From: Ruegeria profundi
GTDB taxonomy: Bacteria > Pseudomonadota > Alphaproteobacteria > Rhodobacterales > Rhodobacteraceae
Length of the DNA stretch: 64,000 bases
Reading direction: 5' to 3'
Assembly (NCBI RefSeq): GCF_001507545.1
Contig: NZ_LQBP01000009.1
Coordinates: 62,001 to 126,000, forward strand
In this document: positions 34,915 through 44,102 of the stretch, piece by piece
Numbering within the stretch: the first letter of the stretch is position 1
How the letters are laid out: the number at the start of each line of letters is the position of its first letter
Position numbers and translations under genes: made by a program
Notes under the pieces: generated by a model
What the model saw: only the letters and a program-made list of their open reading frames with translations
Told to the model about the DNA's origin: nothing
Databases searched by the model: none

Positions 34915-34952
34915 TGCCGGTCACTGCAATTTCGACTGGACCCGGATTATAA

Positions 34953-34974
34953 AACTGACTAATTAAGTAGGAAA
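34953..34974 (+). promoter_or_regulatory. Second iron-type half operator upstream of bfd
   Basis: AACTGACTAATT (34953-34964) is identical to the left 12 bases of the irpA operator, including the spacer start, but the right half (TAGGAA) does not match. It lies about 30 bases before the bfd ATG and suggests the same regulator acts on both genes. Confidence 0.5.
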
Positions 34975-34995
34975 TATTCTGAGCACAGATTCGCC

Positions 34996-35289
34996 ATGAT
35001 CGTATGCCACTGCACAAACATAACTGATCACGATATCCGGGCCGCAATCGACTGGATGCGGACCTCGGACTCGGAGGCGATCATCACGCCCGGCAAGATC
35101 TACCATGCCCTTGGAAAATCAGCGGATTGCGGCGGATGCATGCCGCTTTTTCTGGACACGATGAGATCGAACGATAATCTGGAAGTACCCATCCAGCTTC
35201 GTGCGTTGCGCACCGAGGCATCACAGGAGAGTGCAGATGAAGGGCGATCCCAAGGTCATAGACTATCTCAACAAGTCTCTGCGGCATGA
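34996..35289 (+). CDS. bfd: Bacterioferritin-associated ferredoxin-like (BFD) protein
   Basis: A 97-residue protein with the BFD [2Fe-2S] site: C4-x-C6 ([10 protein letters not shown]) and C45-x2-C48 ([10 protein letters not shown]). Bfd docks on bacterioferritin and passes electrons for release of stored iron. The C-terminus from about residue 75 is polar and unrelated to the family; its last 53 bases overlap the bfr gene in another frame, so the end may be a by-product of the overlap. The neighbours fit the role exactly. Confidence 0.85.
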   Translation: MIVCHCTNITDHDIRAAIDWMRTSDSEAIITPGKIYHALGKSADCGGCMPLFLDTMRSNDNLEVPIQLRALRTEASQESADEGRSQGHRLSQQVSAA

Positions 35290-35722
35290 GTTGACAGCCG
35301 TCAGCCAGTATTGGTTGCACTATCGCTTGCAGGAGGACTGGGGCCTAGGCCATATGGCCCAGAAAAGCCGCGAAGAATCCATCGAAGAAATGGGGCACGC
35401 AGACAAGCTGATTGAACGCATCATCTTTCTGGAAGGCCATCCCAACCTGCAGAAACTTGACCCTCTGAGGATCGGTCAGACCCCTAAGGAAACGCTTGAA
35501 TGTGATCTTGCCGCCGAACATGACGCGCGAACCCTGTATGTCGAGGCACGCGAATACTGCCGTGAGGCTGGTGACTATGTATCAATGTCCCTGTTCGAGG
35601 ACCTGATCAGCGATGAAGAGGGCCATATTGACTTCCTCGAAACGCAGCTTGACCTGTACGAAAGGATCGGCGAAGCCAATTATGCGCAACTCAACGCATC
35701 GAAAATGGACGAGGGCGAGTAG
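35237..35722 (+). CDS. bfr: Bacterioferritin
   Basis: A 161-residue bacterioferritin, the 24-mer iron store with haem between subunit pairs. Ferroxidase ligands Glu18 (SLRHELTAV), Glu51 and His54 (IEEMGHADK), plus [15 protein letters not shown] and the later [17 protein letters not shown] are visible; Met52 is the haem ligand. ATG 35237 is preceded by AGGAG and restores the family start [20 protein letters not shown]. It overlaps bfd by 53 bases and the following gene by 41. Confidence 0.95.
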   Translation: MKGDPKVIDYLNKSLRHELTAVSQYWLHYRLQEDWGLGHMAQKSREESIEEMGHADKLIERIIFLEGHPNLQKLDPLRIGQTPKETLECDLAAEHDARTLYVEAREYCREAGDYVSMSLFEDLISDEEGHIDFLETQLDLYERIGEANYAQLNASKMDEGE

Positions 35723-37223
35723 TCTCGTTGCCCTGTCGGTGGCCGCTTTTGCGGCCACACAATCCCCCGCAGCAGAGCTGCAAGATCTCCACCTGAATTT
35801 CGAACCCCGCACCAAGGATGAACGCGCGCGTATCGCCGGCGTCGTCGCTGCGCCCAGTGATTTCAGCACACCGCAACCCTACGAGGAACTGTCTGCCGGG
35901 GCCGCCACCGTCCGCGCCCGGACCGATGCGGATGCGTTCTCTCAGCCCTCAGCCAACCTGAGTTTTGAGCAAGAGCTGGACTTCAAGGTCGGCAACGGAT
36001 TGTTCAAGAAAATCTGGGTATCTTCTCCGGCGTCGACACTCGCGTCGGATGGTCTGGGGCCGCTTTACAATGCGCGATCATGCCAGCGCTGCCATATAAA
36101 GGACGGGCGCGGGCATACGCCCAACGGCCCGAATGACAACGCGATCTCGATGTTCCTGCGCGTGTCGATCCCCGGTGGCGCAGACTACGCCGAGATCGAA
36201 GATTACATCGCCACACAACCCGAGCCGACCTATGGCGGTCAAATGCAGGATTTTGCCCTGCCCGGCCACCCGGCCGAATACCGTTTGGACATAGTGTACG
36301 AAGACGTGCCCGTTACCCTTTCAGATGGTGAGGTCGTCACCCTGCGCAAGCCGACCTACACTGCGGCTGACCTGGGCTACGGCCCGCTTCACCCCGAGAC
36401 GATGCTCAGCCCGCGCGTGGCGCCTCAGATGATCGGCCTTGGGTTGCTTGAGGCCATCCCGGTTGAAGATCTGCTGGCCAATGCCGACCCCGAGGACGAG
36501 GATGGTGACGGGATTTCTGGTCGCCCGAATATCGTGTGGGCGATCGAATATGGCGCGCCGATGGTCGGGCGGTTCGGGCACAAGGCTGGAATGCCCACGA
36601 TCATGGATCAATCTGCCTCGGCTTTCGCTGGCGATATCGGAATCTCCAACCCGCTCTATCCTGCAGCCCATGGCGATTGTACCGCAGCGCAGATTGAGTG
36701 TGTTGACGCGGTGCATGGCGATGGTGATGACCGCGTGTTTGAGATCGGCCATGAGGGGATGGACCTTGTCGCCTTCTACAGCCGAAATCTGGGTGTCCCG
36801 GCGCGACGTGATGTGAACGACCCACAGGTGCTGCACGGAAAGCAGGTTTTTCACGACTCAGGCTGCGCATCCTGTCATACGCCCGCCTTTGTCACCCATC
36901 GTATGCCGGACCGGTCCGAACACAGCTTTCAGCTGATTTGGCCCTATTCCGATCTGTTGCTGCATGACATGGGCGAAGGATTGGCCGACAACCGCCCTGA
37001 GGGCCGCGCGACGGGCCGCGAGTGGCGCACACCACCGCTGTGGGGCATTGGGCTAACCAAGCAGGTCTCAGGTCATACCCAGTTTCTGCATGACGGCCGC
37101 GCGCAAACGCTGCTGGAGGCCATTTTGTGGCACGGTGGCGAAGCACAGGCAGCCCGCGACAAGGTGGTTGCCATGCCCAAACCTGACCGCAACGCCCTGA
37201 TCCGTTTTCTGGAAAGCCTTTGA
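35682..37223 (+). CDS. DUF1111 di-haem thiol oxidoreductase/peroxidase-like protein
   Basis: A 513-residue exported c-type cytochrome of the DUF1111 family (MauG/cytochrome peroxidase related). The start at 35682 gives a basic N-terminus and a hydrophobic signal ([19 protein letters not shown]). Haem sites CQRCH (about residue 130) and CASCH (about 400) are present, as are [16 protein letters not shown] and [11 protein letters not shown] near the end. In other Rhodobacterales such genes accompany irpA in iron-uptake loci. The gene overlaps the bfr end by 41 bases, so translation is probably coupled. Confidence 0.8.
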   Translation: MRNSTHRKWTRASSLVALSVAAFAATQSPAAELQDLHLNFEPRTKDERARIAGVVAAPSDFSTPQPYEELSAGAATVRARTDADAFSQPSANLSFEQELDFKVGNGLFKKIWVSSPASTLASDGLGPLYNARSCQRCHIKDGRGHTPNGPNDNAISMFLRVSIPGGADYAEIEDYIATQPEPTYGGQMQDFALPGHPAEYRLDIVYEDVPVTLSDGEVVTLRKPTYTAADLGYGPLHPETMLSPRVAPQMIGLGLLEAIPVEDLLANADPEDEDGDGISGRPNIVWAIEYGAPMVGRFGHKAGMPTIMDQSASAFAGDIGISNPLYPAAHGDCTAAQIECVDAVHGDGDDRVFEIGHEGMDLVAFYSRNLGVPARRDVNDPQVLHGKQVFHDSGCASCHTPAFVTHRMPDRSEHSFQLIWPYSDLLLHDMGEGLADNRPEGRATGREWRTPPLWGIGLTKQVSGHTQFLHDGRAQTLLEAILWHGGEAQAARDKVVAMPKPDRNALIRFLESL

Positions 37224-37343
37224 CCTATGCCCGCCCAGCGTAAATTCGGCAAACCCTGTCACATAGATTACACTTGGAAGAATCAAACTGCTGCCGTATT
37301 GGCGGGCGCTGAATTGGCACCCTCACTTTAAGGACTGACTTGC

Positions 37344-39233
37344 TTGAAACAGACGCCCGACGCACCGCATTCCATCTACGGGGTTGATAAATGGGGCAAA
37401 GGCCTCATTGAGGTAACCGAACATGGGGAAATCGGTCTGCGCAATCCCATGGCACCCGAAGCGGCGGCGATCAGCCTGCCCGGTATCCTGCGTGATCTGG
37501 ACCAGCGCGGCATCAAGGCACCAATGGTTTTGCGTGTGTCATCCTATCTACAACACGAGATCGCACACCTGAACGAAAGCTTCAGCGACGCCATCGCGCG
37601 CGTCGGCTACAAAGGCAACTATCGCGGCGTCTTCCCGATCAAGGTGAACCAGCAAGCCCAGGTCGTCGACCGCATCGTCGAATTCGGGAAAAAGTACAAT
37701 TACGGTCTGGAAGCTGGTTCCAAACCCGAACTCGTGGTTGCGCTGGCCCATCGCCTGGCCCCCGAGGCCTTGATCGTGTGCAACGGTGTAAAGGATGCCG
37801 AGTTCATCCAACTGGCAATCCTCAGCCGCAAGATCGGTTTCAACACGGTCATCGTACTGGAAAGCCCGAAAGAGGCCGATACGGTGATCGAGGTCTATAA
37901 TGAGCTGGGCATCGAACCCCTGATCGGGGTACGGGTGAAGCTGACCAACCAGATCAGCGGTAAGTGGGAAGAAAGCTCGGGCGACCGTTCGGCCTTTGGC
38001 ATGAACACAGACCAGCTTGTCGCCACGATCGATAAGCTGCAAGCAGCAGGTCTGCTGCATTGCCTGAAATTGCAGCACTCACATCTTGGGTCTCAGGTGC
38101 AGGACGTCAACGATGTGCGCCGCGCCGTGGGTGAGGCGTGTCGCTACTACACCGAAATGACGCGCGAGGGCGTGCCGCTGACGCATCTGGACCTTGGTGG
38201 CGGCATGGGTGTCGATTACACCGGCGAGAAAAAGGCGGCCGAGAACTCAATCAACTACACGGTCGAGGAATACTGCGCCAATGTGGTCGAAACCGTGGCC
38301 TATGCAATGGATGAGGCCGAAGTGGACCATCCCACGCTTGTCACCGAAAGCGGGCGCGCAGTGGTGGCGACATCTTCGATGTTGGTCTTCAACGTGCTGG
38401 AAAGCACCCTTTATGACGCACCAAACGGCCCTAGGGTGGAGGCCGAAGATCACCATCTTGTTTCCGATCTGGCGGCTGTTCATGGGTACCTCAGCAGCGA
38501 CCGGCTGCAGGAATGCTGGAACGATGCCACTTTCTATCGCAACGAATTACGCGCCCTGTTCCGGCGAGGATACGTAGACCTGCGCCAGATGGCCCGCGCC
38601 GAACGCATCTACCTGTCACTCATGGCCCGCCTCAAGGCGCTGGCTGCAACTGACGGTCTGGAAACCGATGTGGACGAGCAGCTTGAGCAAGTGGCCGATA
38701 TCTACCACTGCAACTTCTCGCTGTTCCAATCGCTGCCCGATGTCTGGGCCATCGACCAGTTGCATCCCATCGTGCCGCTTCAGAACCTGAACCAGACACC
38801 TGATCGCCGTGCGGTTCTGTCCGATATTACCTGCGACAGCGATGGCAAGATCGACCGGTTTATCCTGGCCGACGGTGTGTCGCCCAGCCTGCCGGTGCAT
38901 TCCCTGCCCGAAGACGATGAATACTTCATGGGCGTCTTCTTTGTCGGTGCCTATCAGGAAACGCTGGGTGATCTGCACAACCTATTCGGTGACACCAACG
39001 TTGTCACCATCGACCTGCGCCCTGACGGTGGCTTTGACCTGCTGCATGAACAAGAGGGCGACACGATCAGCCAGGTCCTGTCATATGTCGAATTCGACCC
39101 ACAGGACTGTGTTGCCGCGTTCCGCAAAATGGTGGACGAGGCGATCTCGACCGGTACTCTGATGGCCAAGGATCGCAAAACCCTGATGGGCGCGTATCGC
39201 GACTCGATCAACGGGTACACCTATTACGAATAA
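37344..39233 (+). CDS. speA: Biosynthetic arginine decarboxylase
   Basis: A 629-residue fold-III PLP enzyme converting arginine to agmatine. PLP Lys lies in RGVFPIKVNQQAQVV; other marks are CNGVKDAEFIQLAI, RVKLTNQISGKWEESSGDRS, LHCLKLQHSHLGSQV, THLDLGGGMGVDY and the catalytic-loop region (CNFSLFQSLPDVWAIDQLHP). The start codon is TTG, 37344, with AAGGA before it. First gene of the spermidine operon, which ends with agmatinase. Confidence 0.95.
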   Translation: MKQTPDAPHSIYGVDKWGKGLIEVTEHGEIGLRNPMAPEAAAISLPGILRDLDQRGIKAPMVLRVSSYLQHEIAHLNESFSDAIARVGYKGNYRGVFPIKVNQQAQVVDRIVEFGKKYNYGLEAGSKPELVVALAHRLAPEALIVCNGVKDAEFIQLAILSRKIGFNTVIVLESPKEADTVIEVYNELGIEPLIGVRVKLTNQISGKWEESSGDRSAFGMNTDQLVATIDKLQAAGLLHCLKLQHSHLGSQVQDVNDVRRAVGEACRYYTEMTREGVPLTHLDLGGGMGVDYTGEKKAAENSINYTVEEYCANVVETVAYAMDEAEVDHPTLVTESGRAVVATSSMLVFNVLESTLYDAPNGPRVEAEDHHLVSDLAAVHGYLSSDRLQECWNDATFYRNELRALFRRGYVDLRQMARAERIYLSLMARLKALAATDGLETDVDEQLEQVADIYHCNFSLFQSLPDVWAIDQLHPIVPLQNLNQTPDRRAVLSDITCDSDGKIDRFILADGVSPSLPVHSLPEDDEYFMGVFFVGAYQETLGDLHNLFGDTNVVTIDLRPDGGFDLLHEQEGDTISQVLSYVEFDPQDCVAAFRKMVDEAISTGTLMAKDRKTLMGAYRDSINGYTYYE

Positions 39234-39257
39234 CCACGGCGAAAGGAGATTTTTCCC

Positions 39258-40469
39258 ATGGGTAAAACACTGGTTGTCGGCGCGGGCGGTGTATCGCACG
39301 CCGCCGTGCACAAGATGGCAATGAACTCGAACATCTTTACCGAAATCACTCTGGCAAGCCGAACCAAGGCAAAATGCGACGCGATCGCCAAATCGGTGAA
39401 AGAGCGCGTGGGCGTGGATATCAAGACCGCCGAACTAGATGCTTACAAAGTTGCCGACACGGTCAAGCTGATCAAGGAAACAGGCGCCGAAATCCTCGTA
39501 AACCTCGCCCTGCCCTATCAGGATCTGGTGCTGATGGACGCGTGCCTTGAGGCCGGCATCCACTATCTCGACACCGCGAACTATGAGCCCGAGGATGAAG
39601 CCAAGTTCGAATACCACTGGCAATGGGCTTATCAAGACAAATTCAAAGAGGCCGGCCTGACCGCCATCCTCGGGTCGGGCTTTGATCCGGGCGTGACATC
39701 CGTCTTCGCCAAATGGCTGAAAAAACACAAGCTGGATACGATCCGGCAGATCGACGTGCTGGACGCCAATGGCGGCTCGAACGATCAGGAATTTGCCACC
39801 AACTTCAACCCGGAAATAAACCTGCGCGAAGTTCTGGCCGAGGTCCGCCACTGGGAAGGTGGCGAATGGAAACACTCCCCCGCCATGACCCACAAGGTCG
39901 AGTTCGACTTCCCCGCCATCGGGCCGAAGAACATGTACCTGATGTATCACGAGGAACTGGAATCGCTCTCGACCCACTTCCCCGAGATCGAGCGCGCGCG
40001 GTTCTGGATGACCTTCGGGGACGCCTATATCACCCACGCCAAAGTGCTGCAGAATGTCGGGATGACCCGGATCGATCCGGTGATGCATGACGGGAAAGAG
40101 ATCATTCCGATCCAGTTCCTGAAAACCCTGCTGCCTGATCCGGGCGATCTGGGCGCGGAAACCAAGGGCAAGGCTTGTATCGGCGATATCGCCACGGGTC
40201 AGGCCAAGGACGGGTCAGGCGAGAAGACCTATTACATCTACAACATTTGCGACCACGAGGAATGCTATGCCGAAGTCGGCAGCCAGGCCGTCAGCTACAC
40301 CACCGGCGTCCCCGCTATGATCGGCGCGGCGCAGGTGCTGAAAGGCAACTGGACCGAACCAGGTGTGTGGAACATGGAACAGCTCGACCCCGATGACTTC
40401 ATGGATATGCTGAACGAACATGGCCTGCCCTGGCAGGTCCACGAGCTCGACGGCCCGGTCGAATTCTGA
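39258..40469 (+). CDS. Carboxynorspermidine/carboxyspermidine dehydrogenase (saccharopine dehydrogenase family)
   Basis: A 403-residue Rossmann enzyme with KTLVVGAGGVSHAAVHKMA at the start. It condenses aspartate semialdehyde with putrescine (or diaminopropane) using NADPH to form carboxyspermidine (or carboxynorspermidine). Family blocks are YLDTANYEPEDEAKFEYHWQ, GSGFDPGVTSVFAKW and DIATGQAKDGSGEKTYYIYN. Followed by the matching decarboxylase; AAAGGAG precedes the ATG. Confidence 0.93.
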   Translation: MGKTLVVGAGGVSHAAVHKMAMNSNIFTEITLASRTKAKCDAIAKSVKERVGVDIKTAELDAYKVADTVKLIKETGAEILVNLALPYQDLVLMDACLEAGIHYLDTANYEPEDEAKFEYHWQWAYQDKFKEAGLTAILGSGFDPGVTSVFAKWLKKHKLDTIRQIDVLDANGGSNDQEFATNFNPEINLREVLAEVRHWEGGEWKHSPAMTHKVEFDFPAIGPKNMYLMYHEELESLSTHFPEIERARFWMTFGDAYITHAKVLQNVGMTRIDPVMHDGKEIIPIQFLKTLLPDPGDLGAETKGKACIGDIATGQAKDGSGEKTYYIYNICDHEECYAEVGSQAVSYTTGVPAMIGAAQVLKGNWTEPGVWNMEQLDPDDFMDMLNEHGLPWQVHELDGPVEF

Positions 40470-40520
40470 TCGCCCAGGACGGTCTGCACGGCCGCCCTGT
40501 TTCATCTGGCCAAAAATATC

Positions 40521-40551
40521 CCGGGGGGTTCGGGGGGCAGAGCCCCCCCGG
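40521..40551. repeat. GC-rich inverted repeat in the spe operon
   Basis: GGGGGGC (40532-40538) and GCCCCCC (40542-40548) are perfect inverted repeats three bases apart; an outer CCGGGGGG (40521-40528) competes for the same right arm. The unit AAATATCCCGGGGGG plus the AGCCCCCC tail resembles a dispersed palindromic unit often seen in Rhodobacteraceae spacers. It lies between the dehydrogenase and nspC. Confidence 0.6.
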
Positions 40552-40577
40552 CCTTTCCACAATCGGAGACGCCGGAC

Positions 40578-41747
40578 ATGTCCGACATGATGACCACACA
40601 GGCCGGAGACGCCGGCGCCTTCCGCAATCTCGACCTCAACCGCGTGCCCTCGCCTTGCTTTGTGGTTGATGAGAAAGCTGTCGAGCGGAACCTACGCATC
40701 CTTGCAGATGTCGGCACCCGATCCGGTGCGCATATCCTAAGCGCGCTCAAAGCGTTTTCGATGTTCTCGCTAGCCCCTTTGGTGCGCCAGTACTTGGGCG
40801 GAACCTGCGCCAGCGGCATCTATGAGGCTCGTTTGGGTCGCGAAGAATACGGTGGCGAAGTCGCAACCTTCTGCGCCGGGTACAAAGACGCCGATATAGA
40901 TGAAATCCTTTCGCTGTCTGGCCACATCATCTTCAATTCTCCGGCCCAGAAGGCTCGCTTTCAGTCCAAGGCGCATGCGGCGGGCGTTCAGGTCGGTCTG
41001 CGTATCAATCCGGAACATTCCGAGGGCGAGATTCCAAAATACGATCCCTGCGCCCCATGCTCGCGGCTTGGCACACCGGTCAGGCAATTGACCGCCGAGG
41101 CGATGCGCGGTGTCGACGGTCTGCACATGCACACGCTTTGTGAACAGGGGTTTGACCCCTTGCAGCGCACGTGGGCGGCCGTTGAACCCAAAATCGCGCC
41201 TTATATCGGACAGTTGAAATGGCTGAATTTCGGCGGCGGCCATCACATCACCCGAGAGGACTATGACCGCGACGGGCTGGTCGCCTTTATCCAGACCATC
41301 CGAGAGAAATACGGCGTCGATGTCTATTTGGAACCCGGCGAGGCCATCGCGTTGGACGCAGGCATTCTAATCGGCGAAATCCTCGACCTGCCGACCAACG
41401 GCATGAACCTTGCGATCACCGACATTTCGGCAACCTGCCACATGCCCGACGTGATCGAAGCCCCTTATCGCCCCGCCCTGATGGATGAGGCCCACGCGGG
41501 CCACACTTATCGGTTGGGTGGTCCATCCTGTCTGGCGGGCGACGTGATCGGGGATTACACATGGGACAAACCGCTGGAAATCGGACAGCGCTTTGCCTTT
41601 CTAGATCAGGCGCATTATTCGATGGTCAAAACCAACACATTCAACGGTGTTCCCTTGCCAACCATCGCGCTGTGGAACAGCGAAACGGACGAACTGAAAA
41701 TCGTCAAACAATTCGGCTATGACGACTTCAAGGTCAGACTCTCATGA
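40578..41747 (+). CDS. nspC: Carboxynorspermidine decarboxylase
   Basis: A 389-residue PLP decarboxylase of the alanine-racemase fold, forming spermidine or norspermidine from the carboxylated precursor. Evidence: PCFVVDEKAVERNLRIL, PLP Lys in ILSALKAFSMFSLAPLV, RINPEHSEGEIPKYDPCAPC, LKWLNFGGGHHITRED and VYLEPGEAIALDAGIL, with CLAGDVIGDY near the end. The stop overlaps the speB start (ATGA). Confidence 0.94.
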   Translation: MSDMMTTQAGDAGAFRNLDLNRVPSPCFVVDEKAVERNLRILADVGTRSGAHILSALKAFSMFSLAPLVRQYLGGTCASGIYEARLGREEYGGEVATFCAGYKDADIDEILSLSGHIIFNSPAQKARFQSKAHAAGVQVGLRINPEHSEGEIPKYDPCAPCSRLGTPVRQLTAEAMRGVDGLHMHTLCEQGFDPLQRTWAAVEPKIAPYIGQLKWLNFGGGHHITREDYDRDGLVAFIQTIREKYGVDVYLEPGEAIALDAGILIGEILDLPTNGMNLAITDISATCHMPDVIEAPYRPALMDEAHAGHTYRLGGPSCLAGDVIGDYTWDKPLEIGQRFAFLDQAHYSMVKTNTFNGVPLPTIALWNSETDELKIVKQFGYDDFKVRLS

Positions 41748-42586
41748 GCATTTTCCTCGATAGTGAACTGACCGCATCTGAGCGTACAGAAGACGCCCGG
41801 TTCCGGGTAATCCCTGTGCCGCTGGAGCGGACCGTCTCTTACGGGTCTGGCACCGCCAAAGGCCCAGGCGCGATCATCGAGGCCAGCAATGAACTTGAAC
41901 GCATCACCGGCCATGCTGAACCCTGCGTCGAGGGGATATTCACCGAAAAACCGCTGGATTGCACCGGCACCATGCCCGACGTGATGGCCCGCCTCGCCCA
42001 GCGGACCGAGGCTGCCGTTCGTGCGGGCAAAGTCCCGGTGACACTGGGTGGAGAGCATTCGCTTAGCTACGGTGCGGTGATGGGCGTTGCGCGTGCCCTG
42101 ACTCAACCGATTGGTATTGTCCAGATCGACGCCCATGCCGACCTACGCAACGCTTATCAGGGCGAAAAACACTCGCACGCATCGGTGATGCATCTACTGG
42201 CCGAGGAAGGCATCCGCCTGGCCCAGTTCGGCGTCCGCGCGTTTTCCGCCGAAGAGGCACAGAGCCGCCTGAAAAACCATGTTTTCCATGTGGATGCCGA
42301 AGAACTGGTCACAGGCGGCATCCATGCCATCGACCTGCCCGAGGACTTTCCCAAGCTGGTTTACGTCAGTTTCGATGTAGACGGTTTGGACCCGTCACTG
42401 ATGCCTGCCACTGGAACCCCTGTACCGGGCGGATTGGGGTACTATCAGGCGCTGCGATTGGTCGAACACGCTCTGAAAGGCCGCACATGTGTGGGCTTTG
42501 ACGTGGTCGAGTTGGCCCCCGACGGCAATGCCGCCTGGGACTTTACCGCGGCGCAAATCGTGTATCGCCTGATGGCCGCCTGTTAA
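41744..42586 (+). CDS. speB: Agmatinase
   Basis: A 280-residue ureohydrolase that splits agmatine to putrescine and urea. Metal residues are in TLGGEHSLSYGAV, IVQIDAHADLRNAYQGEKHS and VYVSFDVDGLDPSLMPATGT, with RTCVGFDVVELAPD near the end, all as in the arginase/agmatinase family. It completes the arginine to putrescine step begun by speA. Its stop shares four bases with the convergent HD gene. Confidence 0.93.
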   Translation: MSIFLDSELTASERTEDARFRVIPVPLERTVSYGSGTAKGPGAIIEASNELERITGHAEPCVEGIFTEKPLDCTGTMPDVMARLAQRTEAAVRAGKVPVTLGGEHSLSYGAVMGVARALTQPIGIVQIDAHADLRNAYQGEKHSHASVMHLLAEEGIRLAQFGVRAFSAEEAQSRLKNHVFHVDAEELVTGGIHAIDLPEDFPKLVYVSFDVDGLDPSLMPATGTPVPGGLGYYQALRLVEHALKGRTCVGFDVVELAPDGNAAWDFTAAQIVYRLMAAC

Positions 42587-43173
42587 TCTTCGGCCGTTTC
42601 GTTCAACTCCATATGCCCCTCGCCCTTGTTCAGGACGCGACGCAACATGGGTTCGAAGAAGTCCAGCGGTTTGGTTGGATAGTTCGGGTCAAAGGCTTTC
42701 TGATCGTATTCATGGCAGAAATAGCGGCAATCCTCCCAATAGGGACTGTCGCGATACTTGTCGCGGGCGTTGCGATCACCGCCCAGATGATGGTTGTAGT
42801 AGTAACCCTGAAACACGCAGTGGTGCTTTAGAATCCAATAGGTTTTCTCGCTGACATACGGCTTCATCATCGCCGCCGACAGTTCGCCGTGATTGTAGGG
42901 TGAAAGGATGTCGCCAGTGTCGTGGATCAGGGCTGCGACAACCAGTTCTTCATCCGCACCATCCTCATAGGCTCGCGTGGCGGCTTGCAAACTGTGTTGA
43001 TAGCGGTTCACCGGATAGGGCGTCCAGTCCTCATCCAAAGACCGGATCGCGTCCAGAATCCGATCGGGCAAAGCGGCATTATAAGCCTCTTCATACTCCA
43101 TCACGGCGTCCCAATCGGCCCTCGTTGCCTCTTCAAAACTGGTCCAGGTGGGTTTGTGGCTTTTGTCCAGCAT
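42583..43173 (-). CDS. HD-domain protein, possible di-iron oxygenase-like enzyme
   Basis: A 196-residue protein with HD-fold ligands: H60 (NRYQHSLQAATRAYEDGADE), H84-D85 (VVAALIHDTGDILSPYNHG), H117/H118 (ILKHHCVFQGYYYNHH) and a late Asp. This arrangement resembles the PhnZ/myo-inositol oxygenase type of HD oxygenases more than nucleotide phosphohydrolases, but a phosphohydrolase is possible. It faces a LysR gene 101 bases away, the usual picture of a regulator and its target. Substrate unknown. Confidence 0.62.
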   Translation of the reverse strand: MLDKSHKPTWTSFEEATRADWDAVMEYEEAYNAALPDRILDAIRSLDEDWTPYPVNRYQHSLQAATRAYEDGADEELVVAALIHDTGDILSPYNHGELSAAMMKPYVSEKTYWILKHHCVFQGYYYNHHLGGDRNARDKYRDSPYWEDCRYFCHEYDQKAFDPNYPTKPLDFFEPMLRRVLNKGEGHMELNETAED

Positions 43174-43274
43174 GGCGTGGTCCTTTGGCTAGTCTGCTGG
43201 CGACAGCATAATGCAGATCGAATACTCAAAAAAATGAATTGATTTTATCAGAACGATGAAAAAATACTTTCAGC

Positions 43275-44102
43275 ATGCAACTCAAAGCAATTGAAACCTT
43301 TCTGTGCGTTGCTGATACGGGCGGTTTCCACGCCGCCGCGCGCAAAATGAACGTAACTCAGACAGCGGTCAGCGCGCGTATTCGGCAAATCGAAGAAGAA
43401 ACCGGCAAGCCCCTGTTCACCCGCGGCGCAGGCGGTACCAACCTGACCGAATTCGGCAGGCAGTTCCGGCCCTATGCAGAGCAAATGGTGTCGCTGTGGT
43501 CTTTTGCAGCACGCGATCTGCCCGCGCAGACACAGAACCGAGTGGCTTTACGCCTTGGCGCACAACTGAGTATCTGGGACCCATTGCTGGTCGATCTTGC
43601 CGTGCAGTTTGAACAAAAGCTTGGCCAACTTCTGCTGACGCTGAACTTTGATCACGACCTGAATATGATCGACGCGGTTGCCACCCATGTTCTTGATGCC
43701 GCTCTCACTCACGAACAACCAAATGACTCGCGCATTGAATCACATGAACTGAACCCTGAGCGTCTGTTGCTTGTGAAAACCCCGGCTGCGGACGATCCCG
43801 TTTTCGTCAATCTGGAACTGGGCGAGGTCTATCAGGACCACGTGCGCTCTGCCGCGCGGCAGGCAGCCGGCCAAACCGTGTTCTTGGGGAACTGCCTGAT
43901 GGCTTTGCGCTATGTTCTGCGGCGGGGTGGCACCGGTTATTTCCCCGAATACGTGATCAGAGACCACTTGCGTTCCAACGATCTGATCCCCGTGGCAGGC
44001 AGCGTCGACCTCATGCTGCCGCTCTACCTCGTGACGCGACGGGGCAGTTCCACCAGCAACGATATCCTGACCTGTCTGACCGACCTGCGTTCAGGATCCT
44101 AA
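43275..44102 (+). CDS. LysR-type transcriptional regulator
   Basis: A 275-residue LysR protein with an N-terminal winged helix (LKAIETFLCVADTGGFHAAA, TQTAVSARIRQIEEETGKPL) and a periplasmic-binding-type effector domain, slightly short. It is divergent from the HD gene and probably regulates it. An A/T-rich TCA-N7-TGA dyad lies between them. Its stop shares four bases with lptF. Confidence 0.88.
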   Translation: MQLKAIETFLCVADTGGFHAAARKMNVTQTAVSARIRQIEEETGKPLFTRGAGGTNLTEFGRQFRPYAEQMVSLWSFAARDLPAQTQNRVALRLGAQLSIWDPLLVDLAVQFEQKLGQLLLTLNFDHDLNMIDAVATHVLDAALTHEQPNDSRIESHELNPERLLLVKTPAADDPVFVNLELGEVYQDHVRSAARQAAGQTVFLGNCLMALRYVLRRGGTGYFPEYVIRDHLRSNDLIPVAGSVDLMLPLYLVTRRGSSTSNDILTCLTDLRSGS

